From the NCBI GenBank assembly GCA_937864115.1, contig CALMII010000045.1, forward strand, positions 1-47,085: DNA of 47,085 bases, given 5' to 3'. Origin of the DNA: an uncultured Steroidobacter sp. GTDB taxonomy: Bacteria; Pseudomonadota; Gammaproteobacteria; Steroidobacterales; Steroidobacteraceae. This document shows, in pieces, positions 25,805 to 34,706 of this stretch (position 1 is its first letter; every line of letters begins with the position of its first letter). The position numbers were made by a program, and so were the translations under genes. The notes under the pieces are model-generated. The model was not told where the DNA came from, searched no databases, and saw only the letters and a list, made by a program, of their open reading frames with translations.

Positions 25805-25889
25805 GGTCCGAACTCCCGCGCCTGTATCCGTGCAGCGTCGCCGAAGAATCGGGCAAAGTCAGGGCGGAAATCCGGCCGAAAGCCGAAGG

Positions 25890-26819
25890 TCAGGAAAATA
25901 TTCTTCGCAGGAACTGGATACGCCGCTGCATCGCTTCCTTCGCCACGCTGCTGCCTGCCGCCAGCAGATCGAAACCATGCACGCCGCGCTGGATCTCGTT
26001 GAGTTCGACCGCGACACCCTGGTCGGTCAACGCCTGTGCGTAGGCATTGCCCTGGTCGTGCAGCAGATCGAATTCCGCGATCTCGACATAGGCCGGCGCC
26101 AGTCGCGAAAGATCGCCATGGATGGGCGATGCATACCGCGGCACGCCCTGCGACACCGGATGACCCAGATACGTCGCGGCGATCGACAGTGCCGACGCAT
26201 TCCTGAACGGCGGAACGTTGGCGTAGGCCGATATCGACGGCCGCTTGCACTCCAGATCGACGGCGGGATAGATCAGCAACTGCCCGCGCAGTGCGATGCC
26301 ATCCTCCTGCAACGCGCGTTGCGCCACGCCGGCGGCGAGTCCACCGCCCGCGCTGTCGCCGCCGACGGCGATGCGCTCGCGATCGACGCCGAGCGACTCC
26401 GCATTCGCGAGCGTCCACTGCAGCGCTGCATGGCAATCGTTGAATCCGGCGGGAAACGGATGCTTCGGCGCGAGCCGGTATTCGACGAACACCACGGCGC
26501 ACTCCGCCTCGCGCGCATAGCGCAGCACATTCTCGAAATGCTGCGGCGCCGGTTTCATCACGAATGCGCCGCCGTGGTAGTAGATCAGCGCCGGCACGGA
26601 CGATTTCGCCGTTCCTGGCCGGATGATCCACGCCGGCACCGGATAGCCGTCGCTGCCGGGAATCGCGACGCGCGTAAAACCGGAGGCGAACTTGCGCCGG
26701 TGCAGCGAATTCACCGCTGAAAGAAACCGCTGCAGGGCCGCCAGCGCCCAGCGGTTCGTCGGCAGCCTGTGCGCGCCGATCGACTGGAGCTCCGGATGAA
26801 TGTTCAACGGTGCAGTCAT
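25890..26819 (-). CDS. Alpha/beta hydrolase, HSL-type esterase
   Basis: 309 residues without a signal peptide. It belongs to the hormone-sensitive-lipase (Aes-like) esterases: oxyanion motif HGGAF (82-86), nucleophile Ser156 in GDSAGGG, acid Asp251 in EFDLLHDQG and His281 in RGVHGFD. Such enzymes cleave short-chain carboxylic esters in the cytoplasm; the substrate is unknown. It lies between the enoyl-CoA-hydratase-like gene and the beta-lactamase gene on the same strand, with gaps of 61 and 85 bases. Confidence 0.93.
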   Translation of the reverse strand: MTAPLNIHPELQSIGAHRLPTNRWALAALQRFLSAVNSLHRRKFASGFTRVAIPGSDGYPVPAWIIRPGTAKSSVPALIYYHGGAFVMKPAPQHFENVLRYAREAECAVVFVEYRLAPKHPFPAGFNDCHAALQWTLANAESLGVDRERIAVGGDSAGGGLAAGVAQRALQEDGIALRGQLLIYPAVDLECKRPSISAYANVPPFRNASALSIAATYLGHPVSQGVPRYASPIHGDLSRLAPAYVEIAEFDLLHDQGNAYAQALTDQGVAVELNEIQRGVHGFDLLAAGSSVAKEAMQRRIQFLRRIFS

Positions 26820-26880
26820 GATTCGTTATCGGTATGAGACGGCCCGCGGCATTCTCCTGACCGGATCTGTTTCCCGCAAG

Positions 26881-28026
26881 TCACGCGAGGTCATGCAACG
26901 GATGATGTCCCGACGGCCAGTCGGGCTCGATGAAATGTCCCGCCACCCAGGAAGTCGAGACGTCCTCCAGGCGCGCCGGCGTCCAGCGCGGCTTGCCATC
27001 CTTCTCGATGAGCAGCGCGCGTACACCTTCGGGAAAGTCCGGGTGCGCGCAGCATTGCATCGCGACGGTCAGCTCCATGCGGAACACGTCGGCAAGGCTC
27101 AGCGATGACGCACGCTGGCGTAGCTCCCAGATCAACGCCGCGGTGGTCGGCGATCCTGCGGCGAGCGATTTCGCGGCGCGCTGCAGCCATTCGTCGGCGC
27201 TGTCGCATTGCCGTATGCGGCCGACGATCTCCGCAAGATCCGCCCCTGCACACATCGCATCGATGACCGCCGCATGACGCTGCAGATTCGATACCGGCAG
27301 CGGCACCTTTGCGGACGCCGCCAGTGTCGAGAGGATTTCCGAGACCATCGCGCGATCCCGCTCTGCCTCGGACTGCCAGCGAGCGGACTGCAGCCGCTGG
27401 CACATTGCATCGAACTGCGAGACCGCCAGGAAATGATCGGCGAGTGCCGCGGCCTTCGCGTCGGCAGCATTGAGCGATGCGGCGGTCAGCGCGACGAACA
27501 GTCCCGTCCGTGCGGGCATGCGTCGCAGGAACCCGCTGCCGCCGACGTCGGGAAACAGGCCGATCGTGATCTCCGGCATGGCGATGCGCGACGTCTCGGT
27601 CACGATGCGATGACTCGCGCCGGCCATCAATCCCATGCCGCCGCCCATCACGATGCCGCTCGCCCACACGATGACCGGCTTGCCGAACGTGTGTATCCGG
27701 TAGTCGAGGCGATATTCCTCGCTGAAGAAGGCCAGCGCCGCAGCATTGGTCGCACTCGCGCCCTGCTCCTGAATGGCGCGATACAGGCTGCGCACATCGC
27801 CGCCGGCGCAGAACGCCTTCTCTCCCGCACCATGCAGCACGACGCAGGCGATGGCGGGATTCTCCTGCCAGGCGCGCAGTTGCCGATCGAGCAGACGGAT
27901 CATGTCGAGCGACAATGCGTTGACCGACTTCGGCGCATTCAGCTGCGCGACACCCACGGCATGACCATCGATGGTCGCCAGTTCCTGGAACAGCACTGGC
28001 GCCTGCGTCATCGGCACGTCACTCAT
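26881..28026 (-). CDS. 3-hydroxyisobutyryl-CoA hydrolase / enoyl-CoA hydratase family
   Basis: 381 residues from the ATG at 28026, which has GGAG seven bases ahead; an ATG 27 bases further upstream does not. The crotonase fold carries the CoA oxyanion motifs AFCAGGDVRSLY (71-82) and GIVMGGGMGLM. TETSRIAMPEITIGLFPDVG (143-162) places Glu152 and Asp160 where HIBCH enzymes have their catalytic acids. The size and C-terminal extension also fit HIBCH rather than simple hydratases. HIBCH releases 3-hydroxyisobutyrate from its CoA ester in valine breakdown. No other valine-pathway gene is nearby, so the exact substrate is uncertain. Confidence 0.9.
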   Translation of the reverse strand: MSDVPMTQAPVLFQELATIDGHAVGVAQLNAPKSVNALSLDMIRLLDRQLRAWQENPAIACVVLHGAGEKAFCAGGDVRSLYRAIQEQGASATNAAALAFFSEEYRLDYRIHTFGKPVIVWASGIVMGGGMGLMAGASHRIVTETSRIAMPEITIGLFPDVGGSGFLRRMPARTGLFVALTAASLNAADAKAAALADHFLAVSQFDAMCQRLQSARWQSEAERDRAMVSEILSTLAASAKVPLPVSNLQRHAAVIDAMCAGADLAEIVGRIRQCDSADEWLQRAAKSLAAGSPTTAALIWELRQRASSLSLADVFRMELTVAMQCCAHPDFPEGVRALLIEKDGKPRWTPARLEDVSTSWVAGHFIEPDWPSGHHPLHDLA

Positions 28027-28083
28027 TCTGTCGCTCCGCATTCTTCCGGCCACGCAGAGTAACAGGCCAATGCCGGCCCCGCC

Positions 28084-28398
28084 TTACGCGAACAGCTCCA
28101 GTTTCCCGCCCAGGTAGGCCCGCACTTCATCCGCCGTGGCGAAGCCGAAATAATCCGAATGCTTGTTCCAGAACGTCAGGACGAAGTCGTCGTCGCGCGA
28201 AATGAGTTCGCGGATCTGTCCGGCGATGAGGCCGCGTTGCGTCGGCGAATAATGATGGATGATCGCGCGCCAGCGGTCTTCGTCCGAGTGAAAGCGCAGC
28301 CCGGAATCGCCATCGAAGTGCGCAAGAATCGCCTTCTTCAGCGAGGCCAGCTCGCCGAGATGCCGGACGTTCGGCGGATCGATGAAGCTGATGCTCAT
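28084..28398 (-). CDS. Small cytoplasmic protein of unknown function
   Basis: 104 residues from the ATG at 28398, which has a strong GGAGGTG site just ahead; the open frame upstream of it is unsupported. It has no signal peptide, membrane helix or cysteine. The sequence alternates charged helices (SLKKAILAHFDGDSGLRFH, RGLIAGQIRELISRDDDFV) and ends in aromatic-rich FWNKHSDYFGF. I do not recognise a family. It sits between the TPR gene upstream (104-base gap) and the HIBCH-like gene downstream (57-base gap). Confidence 0.68.
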   Translation of the reverse strand: MSISFIDPPNVRHLGELASLKKAILAHFDGDSGLRFHSDEDRWRAIIHHYSPTQRGLIAGQIRELISRDDDFVLTFWNKHSDYFGFATADEVRAYLGGKLELFA

Positions 28399-28502
28399 GA
28401 CACCTCCAACCCGCGGTGGCTGGATTTCACCCGCAGCAGATTCTGCGCCTGCCGCTCGACGGTCGTCGAGCCCGCAGCACCCCACCATGACCGCTGCGCA
28501 GC

Positions 28503-30119
28503 TCAGCGGTTCCGCAGGAAGGCCGCCGCATGCCTGATCTCGCTGCGCGCCGCCTGCGGATCGACCTGCTGCAGCAGTTGCCGGTAGTACAGCTTTGCCC
28601 GCGCGCGATCCCCGGAACGTTCGGCTGCCCGCGCAGCTCCATAGACATTGCGGAAGCGGTTGGGATCGGCCTGCTGCGATCGCTCGAACTCCGCCAGCGC
28701 CAGTTCGGGCCGGTCGAGATCGAGCAGCAGTTCGCCGAGCATTTCGCGGGCGGGAATGAGGCGCCCCGGCATCATGATGTGTTCTTCGGTCCGGTCCTCG
28801 CGATCGGCAGCGACACGCAGGAGTCGCACGGCTTCATCCGCATGGCCTTCCGCTCTGGCGATCCAGGCAGTGATGACATCCATCTGGACGTTCGCCTGTT
28901 CGATCCAGTAGTCCTTCCGCTGCGCGACCATGGCTGCGCGCAGGCTCGTAAGCCGTGCACGTTCCGCGTCGGCCGCCCTTGCATCGCCGCGTCTCGCGGC
29001 GCCCAGTCCGCGCGCGTAGGCGTTCACGGCTTCGGCTTCCGGAAACGCGCTCCAGTTGAAATCGGCGGGCGTCGGATGCAGCGACAGCCGTGCCGCCGCC
29101 GCCCAGTCGCCACGTTCGAGCGCAAAGCGCGCCGGGATGGCAGCGGCGGCGTACGCGATCTGGCGTGCTTCCTCGTCCGGCGTCGGCGCCTTGCCGACGA
29201 ATTCGACCCATTCGCGAACCTGCGAGTCGCGGGCCAGCTGCAGGGCCGCATACACCATGTAGTCGAGCGCGTGATAGGCATCGCGATCCTGCGACGCCGC
29301 CGCGCGCGACCGGGCATTCGTATCGATCGAGTCCTGCCATTGTCCGACCCGGGAGAAGATGTGCGATGGCATGTGCAGCGCATGCGGCGAATCCGGCGCG
29401 ATCGAGGCATAGCGCCGCGCCGCGTCGAGACCCTGCACCGCGATGGTCGGAAAATCGTAGGCATGGATCAGGAAATGCGCCGCTCCCGGATGATGCGGCT
29501 GGGCAGCGAACACCGGCTCCAGGAGCTTCGCGCTCTTCAATTGATTGGCGTACGTCTGATCGTTCCGGTCGGCAGTGACCTGCAACCAGAAGGCATAGAG
29601 AACTGTCGCTTCGGAATCGTCCGGATAGCGCGCATGCAGTCGCTCCAGCGCCTTCTCGTAGGCGATTGCCCGCGCCGGGAACGCGACGGTGTCGCGATCC
29701 CTGAACACCACCTCGATGGCCGCGATGTAATCGCGCTCGCGCGGCGTCCTTGCTTCGAGCTGTCTTGCTTTCTCCACCGCCGCCCAGCCCTGCCGCTCGA
29801 GCGCAGCCGTCGGCGGCGCGCCGAGCGCGTTTTCCAGGCTCGCCTGCGCCTTGAGCCAGTAGGCCATGGCGCACTGCGGATCGGCGTCGAGCACGGCTGC
29901 GACCGCCGCGTCGATCTTCTCCCAGTAGAAGGAATAGTAGAGCGATGCTGCTGCGTCGAATCGCTGCTGCGCTTCCGGAGTGCATGACACCGGAAAGCTG
30001 ACCTTGCCGAACTCGTGCGCATGACGGTGTTCGTCGCCGTGCTCCTGCCCGGTTGCACCGTCAATCGCGAGGATCAATGCACAGACGCAGGCGACGATGG
30101 CAGGCACGGAACGATCCAT
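28503..30119 (-). CDS. Exported TPR-repeat protein
   Basis: 538 residues from the ATG at 30119 (GGAG about nine bases ahead), which starts a signal peptide (MDRSVPAIVACVCALILA). The open frame extends 92 codons upstream, but that part crosses a block of intergenic palindromes and is not credible as protein. A short His-rich stretch (EHGDEHRHAHE) follows the signal. The rest is tetratricopeptide-like helical repeats, for example AYWLKAQASLENALG, ARRYASIAPDSPHALHMPSH and LALAEFERSQQADPNRF near the end. TPR arrays bind other proteins. A periplasmic scaffold is likely but the partner is unknown. Confidence 0.85.
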   Translation of the reverse strand: MDRSVPAIVACVCALILAIDGATGQEHGDEHRHAHEFGKVSFPVSCTPEAQQRFDAAASLYYSFYWEKIDAAVAAVLDADPQCAMAYWLKAQASLENALGAPPTAALERQGWAAVEKARQLEARTPRERDYIAAIEVVFRDRDTVAFPARAIAYEKALERLHARYPDDSEATVLYAFWLQVTADRNDQTYANQLKSAKLLEPVFAAQPHHPGAAHFLIHAYDFPTIAVQGLDAARRYASIAPDSPHALHMPSHIFSRVGQWQDSIDTNARSRAAASQDRDAYHALDYMVYAALQLARDSQVREWVEFVGKAPTPDEEARQIAYAAAAIPARFALERGDWAAAARLSLHPTPADFNWSAFPEAEAVNAYARGLGAARRGDARAADAERARLTSLRAAMVAQRKDYWIEQANVQMDVITAWIARAEGHADEAVRLLRVAADREDRTEEHIMMPGRLIPAREMLGELLLDLDRPELALAEFERSQQADPNRFRNVYGAARAAERSGDRARAKLYYRQLLQQVDPQAARSEIRHAAAFLRNR

Positions 30120-30422
30120 TCGCACGCGCTCCGGTGGGGAACATTCGTGGCAGAACGTAGCCCGAAGCGGGCGTCGGGGCAAATCGCCGCCTGCTCCTTG
30201 CAGGTCAGGCTTCAGCCTGACTCCTTGTAGGTCAGGCTTCAGCCTGACTCCTTGTAGGTCAGGCTTCAGCCTGACTCCCCAGAGGCCGGCTAAAGCCGGC
30301 CCTACAGGCAGATAAAGAAGCGAGCGCCCCGTTTCCATGGGGCAATAGAGCGAATGAGTTGCGACGGCACTTCGCCCCACGAATACTTTGCGCACGATCT
30401 CGATTCATACAGGGGCAGGAAC
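30120..30422. other. Intergenic region between divergent genes, filled by palindromic repeats
   Basis: These 303 bases separate the TPR gene (minus) from the NTF2-like gene (plus). The middle holds the palindrome block described separately. Outside it I see no convincing -35/-10 pair and no RNA gene. Confidence 0.5.
30204..30302. repeat. REP-like block: three 27-bp units plus one opposed palindrome
   Basis: The palindrome GTCAGGCTTCAGCCTGAC occurs at 30204-30221, 30231-30248 and 30258-30275 with an exact 27-base period (linker CTCCTTGTAG or near). It is followed by GGCCGGCTAAAGCCGGCC at 30285-30302 in the opposite orientation, judged by the central TTC/AAA asymmetry. It lies between divergent promoters. 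The units carry no unique spacers, so this is not a CRISPR array. Confidence 0.92.
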
Positions 30423-30881
30423 GTGGCGAACATCACGATGGAGCAGTCGCTGGCGATTGCCTCCGTGCAGCAGCTCATCAATGACTGGGCCTACGAACTC
30501 GACGTGAACAACGGTCTGCACATCGCCGGCCTGGTCACCGCGGATTGCAGGTACGCGGTGGGCGGCACGCTCCGCGAAGGCCGCGCGGGCGTGGAGAAGT
30601 TTTACCGGGACCGGCTCGAGCGGCTGTCCGGCCAACCCGACGGCGTGCCGACGCAGCGCCACATGCTGTCCAACCTGCGCGTCAGCTTCCGCAGCGCGAC
30701 CGAAGTCTCCATCACGTTCAGCCTGCTCTACTTCACGACGGCCGGCATGTCGTCGGGACTGAATCACGCCGACCCGGCGGCCACTGCCGACGTGCGCATG
30801 GACTGCCGCAGGGAATCCGACGGCGAATGGCGCATCTCCGCCTTCGACAGCGGTCAGGCGTTCAAGCGCGTGCCGAAATGA
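30423..30881 (+). CDS. SnoaL/NTF2-like protein
   Basis: 152 residues from a GTG at 30423 with GGGGCAGGA ahead; an ATG at 30438 and a longer start at 30354 are alternatives. The start ...SLAIASVQQLINDWAYELDVNNGLHI, followed by LVTADCRYAVGG, is characteristic of SnoaL-like members of the NTF2 fold, small cone-shaped barrels that act as isomerases, dehydratases or hydrolases on small ring substrates. Later strands (MLSNLRVSFRS, WRISAFDSGQAF) complete the fold. No catalytic residue can be assigned. It is 28 bases ahead of the nitronate monooxygenase gene and probably shares its transcript. Confidence 0.8.
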   Translation: MANITMEQSLAIASVQQLINDWAYELDVNNGLHIAGLVTADCRYAVGGTLREGRAGVEKFYRDRLERLSGQPDGVPTQRHMLSNLRVSFRSATEVSITFSLLYFTTAGMSSGLNHADPAATADVRMDCRRESDGEWRISAFDSGQAFKRVPK

Positions 30882-30909
30882 CCTGCCGCGGCACAGGAGT
30901 CAGGAAGTT

Positions 30910-31980
30910 GTGCAGTCTGCTCACTTGGCAACGTCCCTCATGCAACTGCTAGGCGCCAGGCTGCCTGTGATTCAGGCGCCGATGGCCGGCGTTCAGGACT
31001 CCGCTCTTGCGCTCGCAGTATGCGAAGCAGGCGGAGTCGGCTCGTTGCCCGCAGCGACCTTGAGTACCGATGACCTGTTCTCCGAGTTGACTGCGATCAG
31101 GGGGCAAGCCAACGGGCGTCCGTGGAACGTCAATTTTTTCGCCCATCGTTCTCCGGCGCCCAATGAGAATCGCGAACGCGCCTGGCGAGCGTCGCTCGCG
31201 CCCTACTACGCCGAGTACGACATCGACGCTGCCTCCATTCCGACAGGCGCTGGCCGCCGTCCCTTCGATGCGCAAGCGGCGGGCGTGCTCGAGCCCTTTC
31301 GTCCTCCCATCGTGAGCTTTCATTTCGGCCTGCCGGCACCAGAGTTGCTGGCCCGCGTCCGCGGCTGGGGTTCGAAGGTGATTTCCAGCGCCACCACCGT
31401 CGAGGAAGCCCTGTGGCTGCAAGACCGCGGCGTCGACGCGATCATTGCGCAGGGCCTGGAGGCGGGAGGGCATCGCGGCTACTTCCTCACACGCGACCTC
31501 ACGACACAGACAGGCACCTTCGCACTGGTACCGCAAATCGCGCGGGCCGTACGCGTGCCCGTCATCGCGGCCGGAGGCATCGCCGACTCCCGGGGCGTAG
31601 CCGCCGCACTCGCGCTCGGCGCCGCCGGCGTGCAGGTCGGTACCGCCTATCTTCTCTGCCCCGAAGCGACGACGCGTCCCGTTCACCGCGCCGCGTTGCA
31701 GAGCGAAGTCGCACGACACACGGCGCTCACAACGCTGTTCACTGGAGGCGCGGCGCGCGGCATCGTCAATCGGGCGATGCGGGAACTGGGCACACTCGAC
31801 AACGAGGCTCCCGCCTTCCCTCTTGCTGCTGCAGCCCTGGCTCCGCTGCGTGCCGCCGCAGAGAAGCAGGGACGCAACGACTTCACGCCTTTGTGGAGCG
31901 GACAGAACGCCAGTGCCTGCCGCGCGGTGCCCGCGGCAGAAGTTACTCGAGCGCTGGCTCAGGGCCTGCGCGAGATATAA
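30910..31980 (+). CDS. Nitronate monooxygenase
   Basis: 356 residues from a GTG with AGGAAG ahead. The FMN-dependent TIM-barrel of the 2-nitropropane dioxygenase family is clear: PVIQAPMAGVQDSALALAV (19-37), GLEAGGHRG near residue 180, and the phosphate-binding loops PVIAAGGIADSRGVAAAL and GAAGVQVGTAYLL. The enzyme oxidises alkyl nitronates such as propionate-3-nitronate to aldehyde and nitrite in the cytoplasm. It may form an operon with the NTF2-like gene. It is convergent with the epoxide-hydrolase-like gene, 31 bases apart. Confidence 0.93.
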   Translation: MQSAHLATSLMQLLGARLPVIQAPMAGVQDSALALAVCEAGGVGSLPAATLSTDDLFSELTAIRGQANGRPWNVNFFAHRSPAPNENRERAWRASLAPYYAEYDIDAASIPTGAGRRPFDAQAAGVLEPFRPPIVSFHFGLPAPELLARVRGWGSKVISSATTVEEALWLQDRGVDAIIAQGLEAGGHRGYFLTRDLTTQTGTFALVPQIARAVRVPVIAAGGIADSRGVAAALALGAAGVQVGTAYLLCPEATTRPVHRAALQSEVARHTALTTLFTGGAARGIVNRAMRELGTLDNEAPAFPLAAAALAPLRAAAEKQGRNDFTPLWSGQNASACRAVPAAEVTRALAQGLREI

Positions 31981-32011
31981 CCACGGCGGCGCCCAGCTCG
32001 CTCCGTGGCGG

Positions 32012-33058
32012 CTACTTCTTCAGACTGGCAAGGAACGCCAGGATCGCCGCATTGGTCTCTTCGGGCCGTTCCTGCTGGATCCAGTGTCCCGTATCCGGCA
32101 TGAGCATCACCTTCGTCAGTCCCGGCACCGCGTTCTTCATGCCGTTCGTCAGTGCTTCGGCACTGGCACCGCGAATCACCGTGTCCTTCTCGCCCGCGAG
32201 AAACAGCACCGGCTGCGTCACTTTCGCGTTCGCGAGTTGCGGCGTGATGTCCCAGTTGCGCTGGAAATTCCGGTAGTAGTTGATGCCGCCGCGGAAGCCC
32301 GCCGCGGTGAACTCATTCACGTAGTAGTCGAGATCGGCCTGTGTCAGCCACGACGGCAATCCCTTCGGAGCACCGAGCCGCGGAATCCAGCCGCCGGCCG
32401 CGCGCTTCGGATCGGTGATCTGCGGCGCCTCGCGCGGCGAACCGGGCGACAGATACAACCGGCTCAGAATGCCGCGCGGATCGGCATCGAACTCCTGCTC
32501 TGCGGCGCCCGGCTCCTGGAAATAAAGAATGTAGAAGAAGTTGTCGCCGAGCGAACGACGCAGCCCTTCGACCAGCGACACGGCTCCGCGACCGTTGTAC
32601 GGCACGCTCATCGCGACCAGCGCCGTGAAGCGGTCCGGGTGCAGCAGCATGGCGTGCCACGTCACGATCGCGCCCCAGTCGTGACCGACCAGGATCGCCT
32701 GCTTCTCGCCCAGTGCATCGAGGATGCCGACGAGATCGCCGGTGACGTGCTGGATGTCGTAGTCCTCGACGGCAGCCGGCTTGTCGGTCTGGCCGTAGCC
32801 GCGCATGTCGGGCGCGACGACGCGATAGCCGGCGGCGGCAATGGCCGGCAGTTGATGACGCCACGAGTACCAGGATTCCGGCCAGCCGTGCACGAAGATC
32901 ACCAGCGGCCCGCTGCCCATCTCGGCGATCCGCATGCGGATGCCGTTCGATTCGATGAAACGCAACGCGGGCTGGGCAGACGGGTGCGGCATGGTCGGTG
33001 TCCCGGCGGCGAAGGCGATCGAGCAGGCAAACATCAGGACGGAAGCAAGCAGTCTCAT
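32012..33058 (-). CDS. Exported epoxide-hydrolase-like alpha/beta hydrolase
   Basis: 348 residues with an N-terminal signal peptide (MRLLASVLMFACSIAFAAG). The core has the oxyanion motif VHGWPESWYSWR (56-67) and nucleophile Asp127 in GHDWGA. The aspartate nucleophile together with HGWPESW indicates soluble epoxide hydrolase or haloalkane/fluoroacetate dehalogenase type rather than serine esterase. The catalytic His lies in MPDTGHWIQQERP near the C-terminus, and the cap region has LDYYVNEFTAAGFRGGINYY. Export is unusual for epoxide hydrolases. It is the last gene of the exported-protein run of this strand. Confidence 0.9.
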   Translation of the reverse strand: MRLLASVLMFACSIAFAAGTPTMPHPSAQPALRFIESNGIRMRIAEMGSGPLVIFVHGWPESWYSWRHQLPAIAAAGYRVVAPDMRGYGQTDKPAAVEDYDIQHVTGDLVGILDALGEKQAILVGHDWGAIVTWHAMLLHPDRFTALVAMSVPYNGRGAVSLVEGLRRSLGDNFFYILYFQEPGAAEQEFDADPRGILSRLYLSPGSPREAPQITDPKRAAGGWIPRLGAPKGLPSWLTQADLDYYVNEFTAAGFRGGINYYRNFQRNWDITPQLANAKVTQPVLFLAGEKDTVIRGASAEALTNGMKNAVPGLTKVMLMPDTGHWIQQERPEETNAAILAFLASLKK

Positions 33059-33088
33059 GGTCCGCGTTCCTCGGTGGCACTCGGCCCT

Positions 33089-33105
33089 GTGGGGCCGGCA
33101 CTGAC
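33089..33105. repeat. Chimeric REP remnant
   Basis: GTGGGGCCGGCACTGAC starts like the GC-rich palindrome family and ends like the other family (CTGAC), with the middle missing. It looks like a deletion product between two neighbouring palindromes, 23 bases upstream of an intact pair. Confidence 0.5.
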
Positions 33106-33128
33106 TAAAGGATCTGCTCTGCCTGTGG

Positions 33129-33172
33129 GGCCGGCTTTAGCCGGCCTTTGAGGAGTCAGGCTGAAGCCTGAC
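33129..33172. repeat. Opposed REP-like pair
   Basis: GGCCGGCTTTAGCCGGCC (33129-33146) is followed by GTCAGGCTGAAGCCTGAC (33155-33172) in opposite orientation. The pair lies between the carboxylesterase 3' end and the epoxide-hydrolase-like 5' end. Confidence 0.9.
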
Positions 33173-33195
33173 CTACAGGAAGAATGACAGTATCG

Positions 33196-34617
33196 TCAGC
33201 TTCCCGCGTTCGCCGGCCGCGGTGGTCCGCTCGGAATGCCCTGCGATTTCACGATCTGTGCCTTGTCAGTGAACTTCATCGCGTCATCGCCGGCTTCGGT
33301 ATAAGCAGGCCAGGTCACGCCGTTGGCGCAGGTGAATGATTTCGCCTTGGCATCCATTTTGTAGAACGCGATCCAGCAGGAGTTCACCAGCTTCGCGACG
33401 GCGCGATCGGCGGCGTCGGCCTTGCCGGCCGCACTGGCGGCCCAGCCCGACGTGTCGATCGAGTCGAACGTGAACATGAGTTCGGCGGAATGGATCGCGC
33501 CGCCCTTCCATTCGTCATGCCGAAAGCCCGGCACATAGGCGAAGTTGTAGAGCCACGCGCCGGCGCCGCTGTCGCCCGCGAGCTTCGCCACCGTGCGTGC
33601 GGCATCGAAGCCGGGTTCGCCGCTGTTGGAGCCCACCAGCACGGGCACGTCGATCTCGGTGCCTGCATTCAACGCATCGGCCGTCGAAATCGTGCGAAAG
33701 CGGTTGTCGATCGGCGTAGCCACACCGCGTCGCGTTGCTTCGGTGGCAACCAGCGTCTGTGCAGAGACTTCGCGCAGTTGCGCGGCCGTCGCATTCTCCG
33801 GCAGGCCGAGCGCCTTGGCCGCATCGACGCCGCGCTTCTCCGCTTCCGCCAGTGTCTGCCCCGGACGCAGCAGCGCGCCGGACTGGATGATGGCCTTGTG
33901 ATACAGGCCCTTCGCCGAAGGAATCGACAGCAGGTTCACGACCATCGCCGCACCCGCCGACTGACCGGCGATCGTGACGTTGTCCGGATCGCCGCCGAAG
34001 GCAGCGACATTGCGCTTGATCCATTCGAGCGCGGCAACCGCATCGGTGAGCGCGAAGTTGCCGAGCGGCTCCTTCGCACCGGCGGCCTTCGTGAGTGCCG
34101 GATGCGAAAAGTTGGCGAGCGATCCCAGTCGATAGTTGATGGGAATCGTGATGACGCCCTGCTTCGCATTCGAGGTGCCGTTGTAGGAACCGAGGTGACC
34201 TGCGCCGAGGAACGAGGCACCGCCGTAGAGCCACAGCACGACCGGCGCCCTGTTCGCGTTCGCCGGCGCATGGACGCTGAGGTACAGACAGTCTTCGGAT
34301 TGCACGCCGGCGACGCCGCCGCCGTTCGGCGTGCCGTCGGCATTGACGGGTTGTGGACAGGGCGGTTCGTTGGCGAAGGCCGTGCGTTCGCCCGGCCATT
34401 TGTCCGGCTTCTGCGGCGCTTTCCAGCGCAGTTCGCCGACGGGCGGTTTGGCGAACGGCACGCCGCGGAACACGTTCACGCTGTCGGCGACTTCACCGAC
34501 CAGCACACCGCTGTCGATCGTCACCTTGACGGTCGCGCGCGCCGGCGCGGTCGTCTGGGCGTGGACGCTGGCGGCGAAGGTTGCAGCGATGGCGAATGTC
34601 GTCAGGTATCGATTCAT
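33196..34617 (-). CDS. Exported type-B carboxylesterase
   Basis: 473 residues with a signal peptide (MNRYLTTFAIAATFAASVHA). Type-B carboxylesterase features are present: GVPFAKPPVGELRWKAPQ (52-69), SEDCLYLSVHAP (107-118), NYRLG and the nucleophile elbow GQSAGA with Ser220. The acid is probably the Glu in SNSGEPGFD and the His that in GGAIHSAELMFTF. The oxyanion loop reads YGGAS instead of the usual HGGGF, and the protein is shorter than the 500-550 residues common in the family. It hydrolyses carboxylic esters, substrate unknown, in the periplasm or outside the cell. Confidence 0.93.
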   Translation of the reverse strand: MNRYLTTFAIAATFAASVHAQTTAPARATVKVTIDSGVLVGEVADSVNVFRGVPFAKPPVGELRWKAPQKPDKWPGERTAFANEPPCPQPVNADGTPNGGGVAGVQSEDCLYLSVHAPANANRAPVVLWLYGGASFLGAGHLGSYNGTSNAKQGVITIPINYRLGSLANFSHPALTKAAGAKEPLGNFALTDAVAALEWIKRNVAAFGGDPDNVTIAGQSAGAAMVVNLLSIPSAKGLYHKAIIQSGALLRPGQTLAEAEKRGVDAAKALGLPENATAAQLREVSAQTLVATEATRRGVATPIDNRFRTISTADALNAGTEIDVPVLVGSNSGEPGFDAARTVAKLAGDSGAGAWLYNFAYVPGFRHDEWKGGAIHSAELMFTFDSIDTSGWAASAAGKADAADRAVAKLVNSCWIAFYKMDAKAKSFTCANGVTWPAYTEAGDDAMKFTDKAQIVKSQGIPSGPPRPANAGS

Positions 34618-34706
34618 GAGGTCCCCTGGTAGTGATTTTCCGGGTCGATCGCCTCTGATCCGCTCCTCCGCACAGCGGAGGAGGGTTAGGGTGGGAGCTT
34701 CTTACT

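Noticed and set aside
30198..30302. CRISPR-like array
   Set aside because: The spaced palindromes have constant 9-base linkers, not unique spacers, and no cas gene is near.
30120..30395. Extension of the TPR protein by 92 residues with a repeated GVRLKPDLQ motif
   Set aside because: The repeats are the 27-base REP units read as codons. A signal peptide with its own ribosome binding site starts at 30119.
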